From Bacteroidota bacterium (GTDB taxonomy: Bacteria > Bacteroidota > Ignavibacteria > Kapaibacteriales > UBA2268), in contig SCSM01000011.1 of the NCBI GenBank assembly GCA_004322215.1, forward strand, positions 124,001 to 188,000: a stretch of 64,000 nucleotides of DNA. The letters run 5' to 3'. Under the pieces are notes generated by a model that saw nothing but the letters and a program-made list of their open reading frames with translations, was not told the DNA's origin and did not search any database. How positions within the stretch are numbered: position 1 is the first letter of the stretch; the number at the start of each line of letters is the position of its first letter. Shown one piece after another: positions 1 to 9,857 of this stretch. The translations under genes and the position numbers were made by a program.

Positions 1-2769
1 TTTTATTTAAAATATCTTATTATTTTATCTACAATTGCTGTATGGTTTAGTTTAACAACTTATGCACATAGAGCAGGTATTACGGGATTGACATCCACAA
101 CTTCGGGAGGTTGTTCTTGTCATAGTTCAGGTTCGAATTCTGCTGTTACAGTTTCCAACACAAGTGGTAGCGGCAGTTATGTATTCGACCCAAATTCTAC
201 TAATTCCTTTTCAGTTACTGTTACACATGCATCACAACCGGCTTGCGGTGTCAATATAGCAGTCAAAACCGACCAGACAGGCAATACGAATGCAGGAACG
301 TTGAATCCCGGCACCGGGCTTCAGAATATCGGAGGTGAACTTACACATACTAATGCATTTATGCTATCAGGCGGTCAGGTAACAGTTAATTTCACATGGG
401 TGTCTCCTTCAACCCCGGGAATTTACTATTTAAGAGCGATTTCCAATGCAGTAAATAATAATTTTTCTGCTGACCCAGGAGATATTTGGAATTGGATGAC
501 AGTACAACAATTGACTGTAGCCGGTGTAACAGTTTCAGGACCTAATGGTGGTGAATCCTGGTGTGCCGGTACTACACATAATATTACATGGACATCCCTT
601 GGATTAACAACAGTTAAAATAGAAATATCCGGAAATGGAGGCAGTTCTTATTCCTTACTTGCTTCAGGAATACCTGCATCATCAGGAAGTTGGTCATGGG
701 ACATACCCGCCGGACAAACAGCAGGCAATCAATATAGAATAAGAGTAACCGATGAATCAAATCCGAACAGGAAAGATGAATCCAATGCAAATTTCACTAT
801 TGCTTCCGGTTTGTCAATCACAGCACAACCACAATCTCAAACTGCATGTACTGAAAGGTCAATACAATTTTCAGTAACAGCTACCGGTGGAGGTTTATCA
901 TATCAGTGGAGAAAATCAAGTGCAAATATAAGTGGTGCCTCATCGAGTGTTTATACTATTACTTCTGTTAAAACAACCGATGCAGGTGTTTATGATTGCG
1001 TTGTAAGTAGTGCCTGCGGCTCACCGGTAACAAGTAGCCCGGCTACCTTATCCGTTGATATTACTCCGTCAATTACAACACAGCCCCAATCTCAGACTGT
1101 GTGCAAAGGTGAGAATGTCAACTTTACTGTAACAGCCGTCGGTACCGATATTACTTACCAGTGGAAGAAAAATGGAACAAACATTAATGGTGCCACCGCC
1201 ACAACATATTCAATTTCAAATGTCCAAACAAATGATGCTGCACAATATACTGTGGAAGTATCCGGTAAATGCACACCTCCAAAGACAAGCCAGCCGGCAA
1301 TCCTTTCAGTGAATACAGCGCCGGTAATTTCTAAGGAACCGGATTCTTTGCAAGTTTGTATAAGGAAACCGGCAGCTTTCTCAGTTATTTCTTCTGGCTT
1401 AAACAATACATATAAATGGTTCAAGAATGACATTGAAATACCAAACTCTAATGCTCCTACTTATAGTATCACTGCTGTAAGTAAGAACGATGAAGGTAAT
1501 TATCATGTTATAATCAGCAATAGCTGCAATCCGCAAACATCGAGCCGAATAGCATTATTAACAGTTAACGAAGCTCCATTTATATTAAATCAGCCGGAGC
1601 CGCTGAAAGTAACTGTCGGTGCAAATGCATCGTTTTCAATAACTGCAAATTCGGCAACAGGATTTCAATGGAGAAAAAATAATAATATTCTCACAGGAAA
1701 AACTTCTTCGACTCTGAATTTAACTAATGTCCAATTAGCTGATTCTGGTAATTATGACTGCATTGTATCGAACAGTTGCGGCAAAGATACAAGCATATCA
1801 GTGAAGCTCACAGTAGAACCGGCTGGTGCGGGTCCCCTTCTTACCGTAAGTAATTCCACGATTGATTTTGGAACAATCGTAACAGAAAATATAAAAGATA
1901 CTACTATCAGCAGCTTGTTGAAAAACACAGGTACTGCAAAGCTGGATATAAATGCAATTAGTATCATAGGTAAAGACAGTGCTTCATTTTCGATTGTCGG
2001 AAATCCAGCTCCATTCTCATTACAACAGAATGAAACAAAAAATCTGACAATCAGATTTGCTCCTGTATCAGGTGGTAACAAATCGGCTACAATAAGATTT
2101 ACAAGTAATACGAGTAAGGATACGAATATCGTTTTGAAAGGATTTGGTGCTGTTGTTTCAATTTCTTTATCGAACGCTGAACTTAAATTTGACACAACTA
2201 ATACAAATACTAATATTCAGGATTCGATTAAACTGAATAATTCAGGAAATGTTAATATTGAAATTCTTCAGATGGATTTAACAGGTAATCAGAAATCTTA
2301 TTTTAGCATCGTGTCTCCCGAAGCACCTTTTACAATTGATTCGGGGAGTTCCAAAAATGTTGTTGTATCATTTAATCCTTTGACAGAAGGGTTAGCAACA
2401 GCTCAATTAAATATCACAATAAAAAACAAAATTGACAAATTACAAATCGGATTAAGCGGAATCGGTATAATACTCGGTGTTAATGATGATGAAGATTTGG
2501 TCAAGGATTTAATTGCATATCCGAATCCAACAGATAATGATGTAAAAATAGATTTACAAGGAATAAAAGGGGGAGATTTTAAAGTCAGTATTTATAATAT
2601 TCTTGGAAACGAAATCAGGATATTTGATAACATTTCAATAAATTATAAAAACATAATTCAATGGGATGGCACTGACAATAATGGTATCAAATGTGGAGCC
2701 GGCACTTATATTTGTCTAATAAGCAATGGTGTTTGGAAAAAATTTATACATATTGTGATAATGAAATAG
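1..2769 (+). CDS. T9SS-secreted Ig-repeat protein with CxCH N-terminal domain (5' end outside window)
   Basis: The reading frame is open from base 1, where it encodes a hydrophobic stretch (KYLIILSTIAVWFS) that looks like a signal peptide, so the true start lies upstream and TTG at 88 is not the start. Next come a CSCH motif and a domain ending GDIWNW that resembles the choice-of-anchor V domain, then a segment like the Kre9/KNH-type surface domain (PNGGESW...ITW). Four Ig-like repeats of about 80 residues follow (each begins near I..QP.S and has a Y.WRK/KWFK core), then two ASH/HYDIN-like beta domains. The C-terminus (YPNPTDNDV...GTYICLI) is a T9SS type A sorting domain. Likely an outer-surface structural or adhesive protein exported through T9SS. 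It is a tandem paralogue of the next gene. Domain names come from pattern recognition; the function is inferred. Confidence 0.85.
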   Translation, partial: FYLKYLIILSTIAVWFSLTTYAHRAGITGLTSTTSGGCSCHSSGSNSAVTVSNTSGSGSYVFDPNSTNSFSVTVTHASQPACGVNIAVKTDQTGNTNAGTLNPGTGLQNIGGELTHTNAFMLSGGQVTVNFTWVSPSTPGIYYLRAISNAVNNNFSADPGDIWNWMTVQQLTVAGVTVSGPNGGESWCAGTTHNITWTSLGLTTVKIEISGNGGSSYSLLASGIPASSGSWSWDIPAGQTAGNQYRIRVTDESNPNRKDESNANFTIASGLSITAQPQSQTACTERSIQFSVTATGGGLSYQWRKSSANISGASSSVYTITSVKTTDAGVYDCVVSSACGSPVTSSPATLSVDITPSITTQPQSQTVCKGENVNFTVTAVGTDITYQWKKNGTNINGATATTYSISNVQTNDAAQYTVEVSGKCTPPKTSQPAILSVNTAPVISKEPDSLQVCIRKPAAFSVISSGLNNTYKWFKNDIEIPNSNAPTYSITAVSKNDEGNYHVIISNSCNPQTSSRIALLTVNEAPFILNQPEPLKVTVGANASFSITANSATGFQWRKNNNILTGKTSSTLNLTNVQLADSGNYDCIVSNSCGKDTSISVKLTVEPAGAGPLLTVSNSTIDFGTIVTENIKDTTISSLLKNTGTAKLDINAISIIGKDSASFSIVGNPAPFSLQQNETKNLTIRFAPVSGGNKSATIRFTSNTSKDTNIVLKGFGAVVSISLSNAELKFDTTNTNTNIQDSIKLNNSGNVNIEILQMDLTGNQKSYFSIVSPEAPFTIDSGSSKNVVVSFNPLTEGLATAQLNITIKNKIDKLQIGLSGIGIILGVNDDEDLVKDLIAYPNPTDNDVKIDLQGIKGGDFKVSIYNILGNEIRIFDNISINYKNIIQWDGTDNNGIKCGAGTYICLISNGVWKKFIHIVIMK

Positions 2770-2787
2770 CTATTTTTTTTTAATAAT

Positions 2788-2830
2788 AAATCCCTTTCCA
2801 ATTTATTTGGGAGGGATTTTTTTTATTTTT
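2788..2830 (+). terminator. Rho-independent terminator
   Basis: The arms AAATCCCT (2788-2795) and AGGGATTT (2812-2819) are perfectly complementary and are followed by a T-rich tract. The hairpin sits 19 bases after the stop of the first Ig-repeat gene and separates the two paralogues into different transcripts. Confidence 0.85.
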
Positions 2831-3036
2831 TTTAAATTTTTTTTAAAAATAACTCTTTAGTAATAATATTTGATTTTCAATATACTTTCGCAAAGTATAT
2901 TCCTGTTATATCAAGAATCATCAAAAAAAATAATTTTTAGTTAAAATAAATAATAATTTTCTTAGTCTTAACCTGCAACAATTAGTTTTTACTAATTAAA
3001 AATTACATTTCAATTAAATATATATAAATCATTCAA

Positions 3037-3048
3037 AGGGGGGTATAT
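3037..3048 (+). promoter_or_regulatory. Strong ribosome binding site fixing the start at 3049
   Basis: A run of six G (3038-3043) after AAA lies five bases before ATG 3049. This purine-rich site selects 3049 over the second ATG at 3055. Confidence 0.6.
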
Positions 3049-6000
3049 ATGTGCATGAATGAACAAATTAAAATTAAAAAAAGGTATAAAAATGTAAAAT
3101 ACCTTATGATACTAACTGCTTTAGTTTTTTGGTTTAGTATCACACTTTATTCTAATCAAAACGGCATAGCCGGAAAGACTTCTACCACATCGAGTGGATG
3201 CGATTGCCACAGCGGGAGTGCAAATTCTGCTACTACAGTAACAAATACAAGTGGAAGCGGAAGCTATACATTCGCACCGGGTTCGGTTAATTCATTTACA
3301 GTTACTGTAGCACATGCTACTAAACCAAAAATGGGAGTGGATATTGCTGTCAAAACAACTCAAACAGGTAATACTACTGCCGGAACATTATCACCCGGTT
3401 CGGGTTTGAAAACTATTGGCGGTGAGTTAGTCCACATCAGTCCTATTACTATGTCAGGTGGACAGGCAACTGTATCATTCACATGGACAGCACCTGCGAC
3501 TCCGGGAACTTATTATTTAAGAGCAATTGGAAATGCCGTTAATAATAATGGTTCCGAAGATGCAGGAGATATTTGGAATTGGATGACCGTCCAGACATTA
3601 ACTGTTTCCGCCCCGGGCGGTTCTATTACGGTTTCGGCACCAAATGGCGGTGAATCCTGGTGTGGCGGTACTTCACAAAACATCACATGGACTTCTTCCG
3701 GTGTAACTACTGTGAAAATCGAACTTTCAAGTGATGGTGGAAGTACTTTCTCTTCACTTGCAACTGGTGTGACTGCTTCGGCAGGTACATGGGCTTGGAA
3801 TATTCCTTCCGGACAACAGGCAGGGAATCAGTACAAAGTTAAAATAACTGATGAATCTAACGCTTCGGTAAATGATTTATCCAATGCGAATTTTACAATT
3901 TCGCAGGGAGTATCAATTACTGCACAACCACAATCTGCATCGGCTTGTACCGGCAGTTCAGCCCAATTTTCGGTTACTGCAAGCGGTAGTGGTCTGACTT
4001 ATCAGTGGCGAAAGAATAGCGTTAACATAAACGGTGCTACTGCAAGTACATATTCAATTCCTTCGGTTTCATCTAACGATGCGGCTTCTTATGATTGTGT
4101 ATTGAGTGGTTCATGCGGTTCACCTGTAACAAGTAATGCAGCTACGCTTACCATTAACGTAATTCCGGCGATTACTTCTCAACCTCAAAACCAAACCGTT
4201 TGCCAGGGTGGAAATTCTAGTTTTTCTGTTACAGCGACAGGTACTAACCTGGTTTATCAGTGGAAGAAAAATGGAGTTAACATCAGCGGTGCAACAAACT
4301 CAACATATTCTATTTTGAGTACACAGTCAAGTGATGCCGGTCAATATACAGTTGATGTTTCCGGAGATTGCCCGCCGACACAAACGAGCCAGGCAGCAAC
4401 ACTAACCGTTAATACTCCGCCGCAGATAACAACTCAGCCGTCTTCAGATACTGCTTGTGAAGGTCAAACAGCTCAATTTACAGTTGTAGCGACCGGTACA
4501 AATATAACTTATCAGTGGAAAAAGAACGGAGCTAATATAAGTGGGGCAACGAATGCAACATTATCAATAACAAATGTGCAACCGGGTGATGCCGGACAAT
4601 ACACTGTAGATATCTCCGGAGATTGTACTCCATCGCAAACAAGTCAGGCGGCTACATTATCAGTTAGTAATCCGCCTCAGATTACGACACAGCCGGCTCC
4701 GGTTATTGTTTGTGCAGGACAACCTGCTCAATTTAATGTCGTTGCATCCGGAACTAATTTGACTTATAAATGGTACAAAAACGGAACTGCAATTCCAGGA
4801 GCAACAGCACAGTCGTATAGCATTGCTTCTGCTGCTGCAAGTGACTCAGGCAGTTATTATGTTGAGGTCAGCAATACTTGTACACCTGCTGCAACAAGCA
4901 CTACGGTGAAACTTACAGTAAATGATGTTCCTGCTATTGTTTCTCAACCTGCACCGCAAAGTGTCCAGGTTGGTGCAACAGCTACATTTTCAGTAAATGT
5001 TACAGGTGCGAATTCTTATCAATGGAGAAAGAATAATTCTAATCTCCAGGGACAAACTACTGCAACTCTTACATTGAATAATGTTCAGCTTGCCGATTCA
5101 GGTAATTACGATTGCGCACTCACCAATGATTGCGGTAACGTCACAAGTGAATCGGTTAAATTATCAGTTATGCCTGCAGGTGCAGGAATATTATCTTTAA
5201 ATAGTCAGAATATCAATTTCGGTATTGTAATGAATGGTGAAATCAAAGATACTGTAATGACGGGAATGATGACTAATACCGGTTCGGCAAATCTTATGGT
5301 TACAGGAATGACATTATCTGGAAAAGATAATTCTGAGTTTACAATCGTTAATAGCCCTGTTCCATGCATGATGATGCCAAATGAAACAAAGAATATTAGT
5401 TTGAAATTCACGCCTACAAGCGGCGGATGGAAACAAGCTGTATTGAATTTCTCCTGTAATACCGGTTCAGATCAAACTGTAACTATCACAGGAAAATGTG
5501 GTGTTATTTCAGTAGAGCCGTCGAAGAACACGGTTAAATTCGATTCTGTTAATATAAATACTCATTTAACAAATTCATTCACTTTGAATAATACCGGTAA
5601 TATGGGTGCAAAAGTTACTAAGATAGATATTACAGGTAATAACGCTTTGTTCTTCACAGTGGTTTCTCCAGAAGCACCATTTACTATTGATTCGGGAAGT
5701 TCGCAGGAAGTAAGTGTGAATTTCAGTCCGCTTGCATCGGGATTGGCAACTGCCCAGTTGGATGTTGCCGTTGAGAAGATGAGCAGTGATATCAAAGTTG
5801 ATTTGAACGGAACAGCAATATTTGTTGGCGTTAATGATTTTGATGTTTCTTCAGATGGGATTAAAACTTATCCGAATCCATCAGGCAATACGGTTAATAT
5901 CGAATTTGATATAAAGGATGATGCAGGATTTGAAGTTGCGATATATGATATTTTAGGCAATAAAATTAAAACATTTGATGACCAATTTAATGAAACTGGA

Positions 6001-6123
6001 AAAAAGATTTTGAGTTGGGATGGCACAAACAATAACGGCATTAAATGTGGTACCGGAACTTATATATGTATGATTAAGCATAGGAATTGGATTAAGACGA
6101 TTGGAATTGATTTGATTAGATAA
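3049..6123 (+). CDS. T9SS-secreted Ig-repeat protein with CxCH N-terminal domain (paralogue 2)
   Basis: 1024 residues with the same architecture as its upstream neighbour. It has a signal/anchor helix (MILTALVFWFSITLY, about residues 23-38), a CDCH motif near residue 50, a choice-of-anchor V-like domain ending GDIWNW, a Kre9/KNH-like segment, five Ig-like repeats (one more than paralogue 1; repeats 2 and 3 are the most alike), two ASH-like domains and a T9SS type A sorting domain (YPNPSGNTV...GTYICMI). The extra basic N-terminal stretch (MCMNEQIKIKKRYKN) precedes the hydrophobic core. Probably a cell-surface or extracellular protein; the Ig array suggests a stalk or adhesin, which is inference. 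The tandem pair can recombine through its repeats. Confidence 0.9.
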   Translation: MCMNEQIKIKKRYKNVKYLMILTALVFWFSITLYSNQNGIAGKTSTTSSGCDCHSGSANSATTVTNTSGSGSYTFAPGSVNSFTVTVAHATKPKMGVDIAVKTTQTGNTTAGTLSPGSGLKTIGGELVHISPITMSGGQATVSFTWTAPATPGTYYLRAIGNAVNNNGSEDAGDIWNWMTVQTLTVSAPGGSITVSAPNGGESWCGGTSQNITWTSSGVTTVKIELSSDGGSTFSSLATGVTASAGTWAWNIPSGQQAGNQYKVKITDESNASVNDLSNANFTISQGVSITAQPQSASACTGSSAQFSVTASGSGLTYQWRKNSVNINGATASTYSIPSVSSNDAASYDCVLSGSCGSPVTSNAATLTINVIPAITSQPQNQTVCQGGNSSFSVTATGTNLVYQWKKNGVNISGATNSTYSILSTQSSDAGQYTVDVSGDCPPTQTSQAATLTVNTPPQITTQPSSDTACEGQTAQFTVVATGTNITYQWKKNGANISGATNATLSITNVQPGDAGQYTVDISGDCTPSQTSQAATLSVSNPPQITTQPAPVIVCAGQPAQFNVVASGTNLTYKWYKNGTAIPGATAQSYSIASAAASDSGSYYVEVSNTCTPAATSTTVKLTVNDVPAIVSQPAPQSVQVGATATFSVNVTGANSYQWRKNNSNLQGQTTATLTLNNVQLADSGNYDCALTNDCGNVTSESVKLSVMPAGAGILSLNSQNINFGIVMNGEIKDTVMTGMMTNTGSANLMVTGMTLSGKDNSEFTIVNSPVPCMMMPNETKNISLKFTPTSGGWKQAVLNFSCNTGSDQTVTITGKCGVISVEPSKNTVKFDSVNINTHLTNSFTLNNTGNMGAKVTKIDITGNNALFFTVVSPEAPFTIDSGSSQEVSVNFSPLASGLATAQLDVAVEKMSSDIKVDLNGTAIFVGVNDFDVSSDGIKTYPNPSGNTVNIEFDIKDDAGFEVAIYDILGNKIKTFDDQFNETGKKILSWDGTNNNGIKCGTGTYICMIKHRNWIKTIGIDLIR

Positions 6124-6150
6124 AATAGTGAAGGTATCATATAAAAAGGT

Positions 6151-6185
6151 CTCTCCTGCTTTAGGGCGGGAGAGATTTTTTTTAA
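6151..6185 (+). terminator. Rho-independent terminator
   Basis: CTCTCCTGC (6151-6159) pairs with GCGGGAGAG (6166-6174) with one wobble, followed by ATTTTTTTT. It ends the transcript of the second Ig-repeat gene. Confidence 0.9.
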
Positions 6186-6465
6186 TTTGAATCATTATAC
6201 TTAAAAAAAAATAAAATTGTTTTATTCTTCGGATAATTGATTATATCAGAAGTTTACTAATCCAAACGAAGTCCAAGCTCTCTACAATGACTTTCCGGAC
6301 AAAGTTCAGAATAAACCATCCATAATTCATTATTTTTAATTCAAATTGTTATTTCTTGCTTAACGAAGCCAATGCACTTTCAATTGATAGGTTTCTTAGG
6401 GTTGCAGGCACCGGAATTTCATTTCAACTATCTATAAATAAACTATATTTAGTAATAAAAAAACC
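6186..6465. other. Gene-free stretch
   Basis: About 280 bases of AT-rich DNA between two terminators. No convincing gene. A plus-strand fragment near 6248-6348 reads as a protein-like stretch (FTNPNEVQALYNDFPDK) before a stop, which may be a remnant of decayed coding DNA. Confidence 0.4.
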
Positions 6466-6494
6466 ATCCCCCCCTCTAATTTTGAGGGAGGGAT
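6466..6494 (-). terminator. Terminator on the minus strand
   Basis: Arms 6484-6494 (GAGGGAGGGAT) and 6466-6476 pair with one mismatch. On the minus strand the hairpin is followed by GGTTTTTTTATT. It lies just downstream of the TAG at 6508-6510, so it would close the lipoprotein transcript. Confidence 0.7.
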
Positions 6495-6507
6495 TTTGAA
6501 CTTCGAC

Positions 6508-6856
6508 CTAAACGCCTTTCCTAGGATTGTCGTAAAGCTCAGGGTATTTTGATTTTAATTGTATATGAAGAATGTAATGATTGTATTGAAAAAAATATAT
6601 TTCTTTGTATAGTGTTTGAACTTTCATTTATATCATTATATATTTCATTCTTTGTCTGTTTGAATGATTTAGCTACATACCTTGCAAAAGATTGCATATT
6701 GGAAAATAATCGAGGAATGACAGGCTGAGATGAAATACAATGATATATCAAATACCTTGTAAAATTATTATTTAAGCAACTTCCCCCCGCGAAAATATGA
6801 AGTTTTGGCATCACCTCAGCCTGCTTTTTTTTCAATATTTTAATTTTTAAATTCAC
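6508..6856 (-). pseudogene. Possible small gene with a frameshift in a T7 tract
   Basis: A minus-strand frame starts at 6856, 12 bases after the stop of the upstream lipoprotein gene, and runs about 85 codons to a T7 tract near 6590-6596. Continuing in the shifted frame gives a further protein-like tail (QLKSKYPELYDNPRKGV) that stops at 6508, directly before a minus-strand terminator. This arrangement suggests one real reading frame broken by a one-base indel, either a genuine mutation or a homopolymer sequencing error. I do not recognise the product. The frame could also be chance, since the 5' two-thirds has low complexity. Confidence 0.3.
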
Positions 6857-6868
6857 TTTTTTTTTAAT

Positions 6869-7432
6869 CTATTGTGCACCACAATCATACAATGTAAAAC
6901 TATTATAACCATACCATGCACCTTTGGATTTTGACTTTACTATTAATTCACTGAATCCATCGGTTGATTTACTGTATTTCCCTCCATCAAGCTGTACTAC
7001 AACCGATACATGGGTCATAAAGTAAAATGATTTTCCATTCAAATAATTCTGAATATCAGATAAAGCAATGGTAAATGAATAATTATCAACATAACCGGTA
7101 TTGTCCGAATGAAATGGATACTGTTTCGGAGTCCCTCTTTTTGTAGGTGCATTTATTCCTAACCAAAAATTCATTCCTTCCGGTTCAGCTAAATATGGAC
7201 TATCTAAGTAATATGTTATATATAAATTGTCCAGGTCATTAGCTACTCTAACACTGCCGGCTAAAGTTGTCTGCTCAATATATAAGTTGAAATAAGCTTC
7301 CCCGCAGGGACTTTCAATTGAAGAAGGTATTTGCCTTTCATTCTCGTTTACAATTGAAGGATTTTCACTGCATCCTGCTAATATCAATGCTATTAACAAC
7401 AAGTATAAAACAGTAAACTTTTTTGAAAACAT
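6869..7432 (-). CDS. Secreted lipoprotein of unknown function
   Basis: 187 residues. Residues 1-20 are a lipoprotein signal peptide with lipobox LAGC, so Cys21 is the lipidated residue. A GGAGGAG ribosome binding site sits immediately upstream of ATG 7432. The mature part contains a beta-rich stretch (AGSVRVANDLDNLYITYYL) of a kind common in secreted Bacteroidota proteins that may carry surface or calcium-binding beta domains; the rest is not recognised. It is probably anchored in the outer membrane. No neighbour explains its role. Confidence 0.75.
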   Translation of the reverse strand: MFSKKFTVLYLLLIALILAGCSENPSIVNENERQIPSSIESPCGEAYFNLYIEQTTLAGSVRVANDLDNLYITYYLDSPYLAEPEGMNFWLGINAPTKRGTPKQYPFHSDNTGYVDNYSFTIALSDIQNYLNGKSFYFMTHVSVVVQLDGGKYSKSTDGFSELIVKSKSKGAWYGYNSFTLYDCGAQ

Positions 7433-7787
7433 ATCTCCTCCATCTATATTTAAAAGAAATAATTTATTTTTTAATTAATTTCTTTTATTTGATTCATATA
7501 TGCACACTTTCATTTTTTATTATGAGTCCCTCTGAACACTCCCTTTATTTTATCATAACTTTTTTTAAGCTAAATATTTTTTTAAATACTCATAATAATT
7601 TCGCTACAAAAGTATGTAATGGTTGAACTCGAGAATATAGGGTAAAATCTGATTTCTTTGTAAGTGTTTGCCTGACAGAACTATTTTGCATGAACGGATT
7701 TTATTGGAGAGAAACCGTAATTAACTGTCTCAGTCGTTAATTATTTTTTGAAGGAATATTAATTAATTTAATTCTAAAAAATAAGAT
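7433..7787. other. Gene-free AT-rich stretch
   Basis: 355 bases between the response regulator (ends 7788) and the lipoprotein start (7432), both on the minus strand. Nothing beyond AT-rich sequence and the expected promoter position for the lipoprotein gene is visible. Confidence 0.5.
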
Positions 7788-8417
7788 TTATTCAATCAGG
7801 TCATTTTTTAGGGCATAAGTAATTAGTTCTGCATTCTTTTTCATGCCCATTTTATCGAGTATGCGCATACGGTGTGTAGAAACGGTTTTGTCGCTGATGA
7901 AAAGTAAAGCGGCAATTTCCTTAACTGAATAGCCGCGGGCGAGCATGGTCATAACCTGGAATTCGCGTTCTGAGAGTTTTTGATGGAGTGCATCGTTATC
8001 AGCATGTTGTTTTGTGAGTACGATTTTTTCTGCTAATATTGGTGAAACATATTTTCTGCCCGATAAGACAGTTTTGATGGCGTGAAGTAATTCATCGTAA
8101 ACTGTATCTTTACAAATATAGCCGGAGGCACCGAGTTTGAAAGCACGAAGAGCATACTGTTCCTGGCGATGGACGCTGAGGATGAGGAATTTCCCCTTTA
8201 TGTTTTTGTCTTTTAATGTTTTCAGTATGTCAATACCTGATATACCTGGCATTGAAATATCTATTATTGCAATTGAATAGTCATTGTTTTCCAATTTATA
8301 AAGTGCTTCGAAACCTGTTGATGCTTCATCTATGGAAGATACGGAATCTAATCTCTTTAGGAGCATCTTCAGTCCTTCCCTGACAATAGCATGGTCATCT
8401 GCAATTAATACTTTCAT
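7788..8417 (-). CDS. NarL/FixJ-type response regulator
   Basis: 209 residues. The N-terminal receiver domain has the acidic pocket DD at 7-8, phosphoacceptor Asp53 (IIDISMPG), Ser81 and Lys103. The C-terminal LuxR-type helix-turn-helix (LSEREFQVMTMLARGYS... to STHRMRILDKMGM) binds DNA. Such proteins dimerise on phosphorylation by a histidine kinase and switch transcription. No kinase gene lies next to it, so it is an orphan here. It is divergent from the aconitase X genes (174 bases apart), so it might control them, but this is only positional inference. Confidence 0.93.
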   Translation of the reverse strand: MKVLIADDHAIVREGLKMLLKRLDSVSSIDEASTGFEALYKLENNDYSIAIIDISMPGISGIDILKTLKDKNIKGKFLILSVHRQEQYALRAFKLGASGYICKDTVYDELLHAIKTVLSGRKYVSPILAEKIVLTKQHADNDALHQKLSEREFQVMTMLARGYSVKEIAALLFISDKTVSTHRMRILDKMGMKKNAELITYALKNDLIE

Positions 8418-8552
8418 TGAAGAAACACCGTATCATTATTAATTTAATACATATAACATTTAGCAAATTTAAGAAGTAATAATATACAAACAGCAGAAAA
8501 AAAGCGTGCAGTAATTAATTTGGAATTAGTAAGATTGAAATTTAAAATTTTG

Positions 8553-8560
8553 TAATTTTG
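8553..8560 (+). promoter_or_regulatory. Possible -7 promoter element
   Basis: TAATTTTG matches the TAnnTTTG -7 consensus known for Bacteroidetes housekeeping promoters and lies 31 bases before the aconitase X start. A TTG at 8535-8537 is closer than the usual -33 spacing, so support is weak. Confidence 0.3.
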
Positions 8561-8591
8561 ATTGAAATAAATAATTAGTCATAGGAGTATA

Positions 8592-9857
8592 ATGAAACTG
8601 AGTGATGATGAGAAAGGAATGCTTGAGGGAAAAAAGGGCCCTGTAGTGTCTGAGGCAATTGATTATCTTGTGCAGTTGGGAGAGGCGTTTGGTGCTGAAG
8701 AATTAGTTGATATTGTCTATTGCCATTATCCTGCTGAGATGGGAATATACGATGGTAATGTGGAGGATGGGGTTAATTATTCCGAAAAAAAAGTGAAGGT
8801 GAGAGTTCCGACGACAAGCTCGACATTGTGCTGTGATTTGGAGAAACCGGAAAATACAGGGATACCAAAACAACTTGCGGAATTGCAAGCCAGGATTGAA
8901 GCGGCACACAGGAGTATGGGCATACTCGAAACGTACACTTGTACGCCGCAATTATTAGGATTTATACCTCCATTCGGTTCGTATAATGCTTTGGTGGAAA
9001 GCAGTGCGATTGTTTATTATAATTCTGTTTTCGGAGCGAGAACAAACAGAGGTGGTTTGTTTACACGATATTCGGCAGTTACAGGTAAATATCCACTTAT
9101 GGGATATTTATTAGATGAAAACAGAAAAGGTACACATTTGTTCAAAGTAAATATATCTAAGGAAAGATTACAGAATTATGATGTATGGTGTGCTTTGGGA
9201 TTTTATATAGGAAATATAGTAGGAAGTGATGTACCGGTAATTGATATTCCAATTAAAAATTTAAATCAGGATTGGCTACTCGGACTCGGCTCCACATTAG
9301 CAACAGCCGGTTCAGTTACATTATTCCACATACCAGGTGTTACACCTGAAGCAAGAACATTGGAAGAAGCTTTTCATGGAAATATCCCAAAAGATTATTG
9401 TGAAGTAACAGATAAAGATATTGATTCTGTTTATAATAAACTTACCAATATAGAAATTGGAGATAAAATTGATTTTGTCAACCTTGGATGTCCTCATTAT
9501 ACACTGGAACAAATCAGGTATATGGCTGAAAAACTGGATGGAAAGCGAATTGCTGATGATGTTCGTTGCTGGATATGTACGAATCGTATGACAAGAAAGC
9601 AGGCAGAATATTCCGGATATATCGGGAAAATCGAAAAGACGGGAGCAAAAGTGATTGCTGATACTTGTCCGGTTGAAAGCCATTTGAGAATTTCAACCTG
9701 TAAAGAATTCGGATTGAAGACTCCAAATGTTGATGCAATGGTATGTAATAGCGGAAAAATGCTGAGATATGTCGGTGACTTGATTGGTTGTAAGACAGCA
9801 TTAACAAATTTAGATAAATGTATTGAATCAGCGATTTCAGGAAGGTTTGAAGGATGA
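8592..9857 (+). CDS. Aconitase X catalytic (large) subunit, DUF521
   Basis: 421 residues matching the large subunit of aconitase X. Candidate Fe-S ligands are Cys117 (YTCTPQ), Cys300 (GCPH) and Cys359 (DTCP); other family-like segments are CWICTNR and VCNSGKM. Family members dehydrate hydroxyproline (cis-3-hydroxy-L-proline) in bacteria or mevalonate 5-phosphate in archaea. Here the catalytic and swivelling domains are separate genes overlapping by four bases, so they are translationally coupled. An AGGAG site precedes ATG 8592. No hydroxyproline racemase, transporter or mevalonate gene is nearby, so the substrate cannot be decided from this window. Confidence 0.9.
   Translation: MKLSDDEKGMLEGKKGPVVSEAIDYLVQLGEAFGAEELVDIVYCHYPAEMGIYDGNVEDGVNYSEKKVKVRVPTTSSTLCCDLEKPENTGIPKQLAELQARIEAAHRSMGILETYTCTPQLLGFIPPFGSYNALVESSAIVYYNSVFGARTNRGGLFTRYSAVTGKYPLMGYLLDENRKGTHLFKVNISKERLQNYDVWCALGFYIGNIVGSDVPVIDIPIKNLNQDWLLGLGSTLATAGSVTLFHIPGVTPEARTLEEAFHGNIPKDYCEVTDKDIDSVYNKLTNIEIGDKIDFVNLGCPHYTLEQIRYMAEKLDGKRIADDVRCWICTNRMTRKQAEYSGYIGKIEKTGAKVIADTCPVESHLRISTCKEFGLKTPNVDAMVCNSGKMLRYVGDLIGCKTALTNLDKCIESAISGRFEG

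Noticed and set aside
7423-7626. 67-codon plus-strand frame
   Set aside because: Very hydrophobic AT-rich translation with no ribosome binding site, in the upstream region of the lipoprotein gene.
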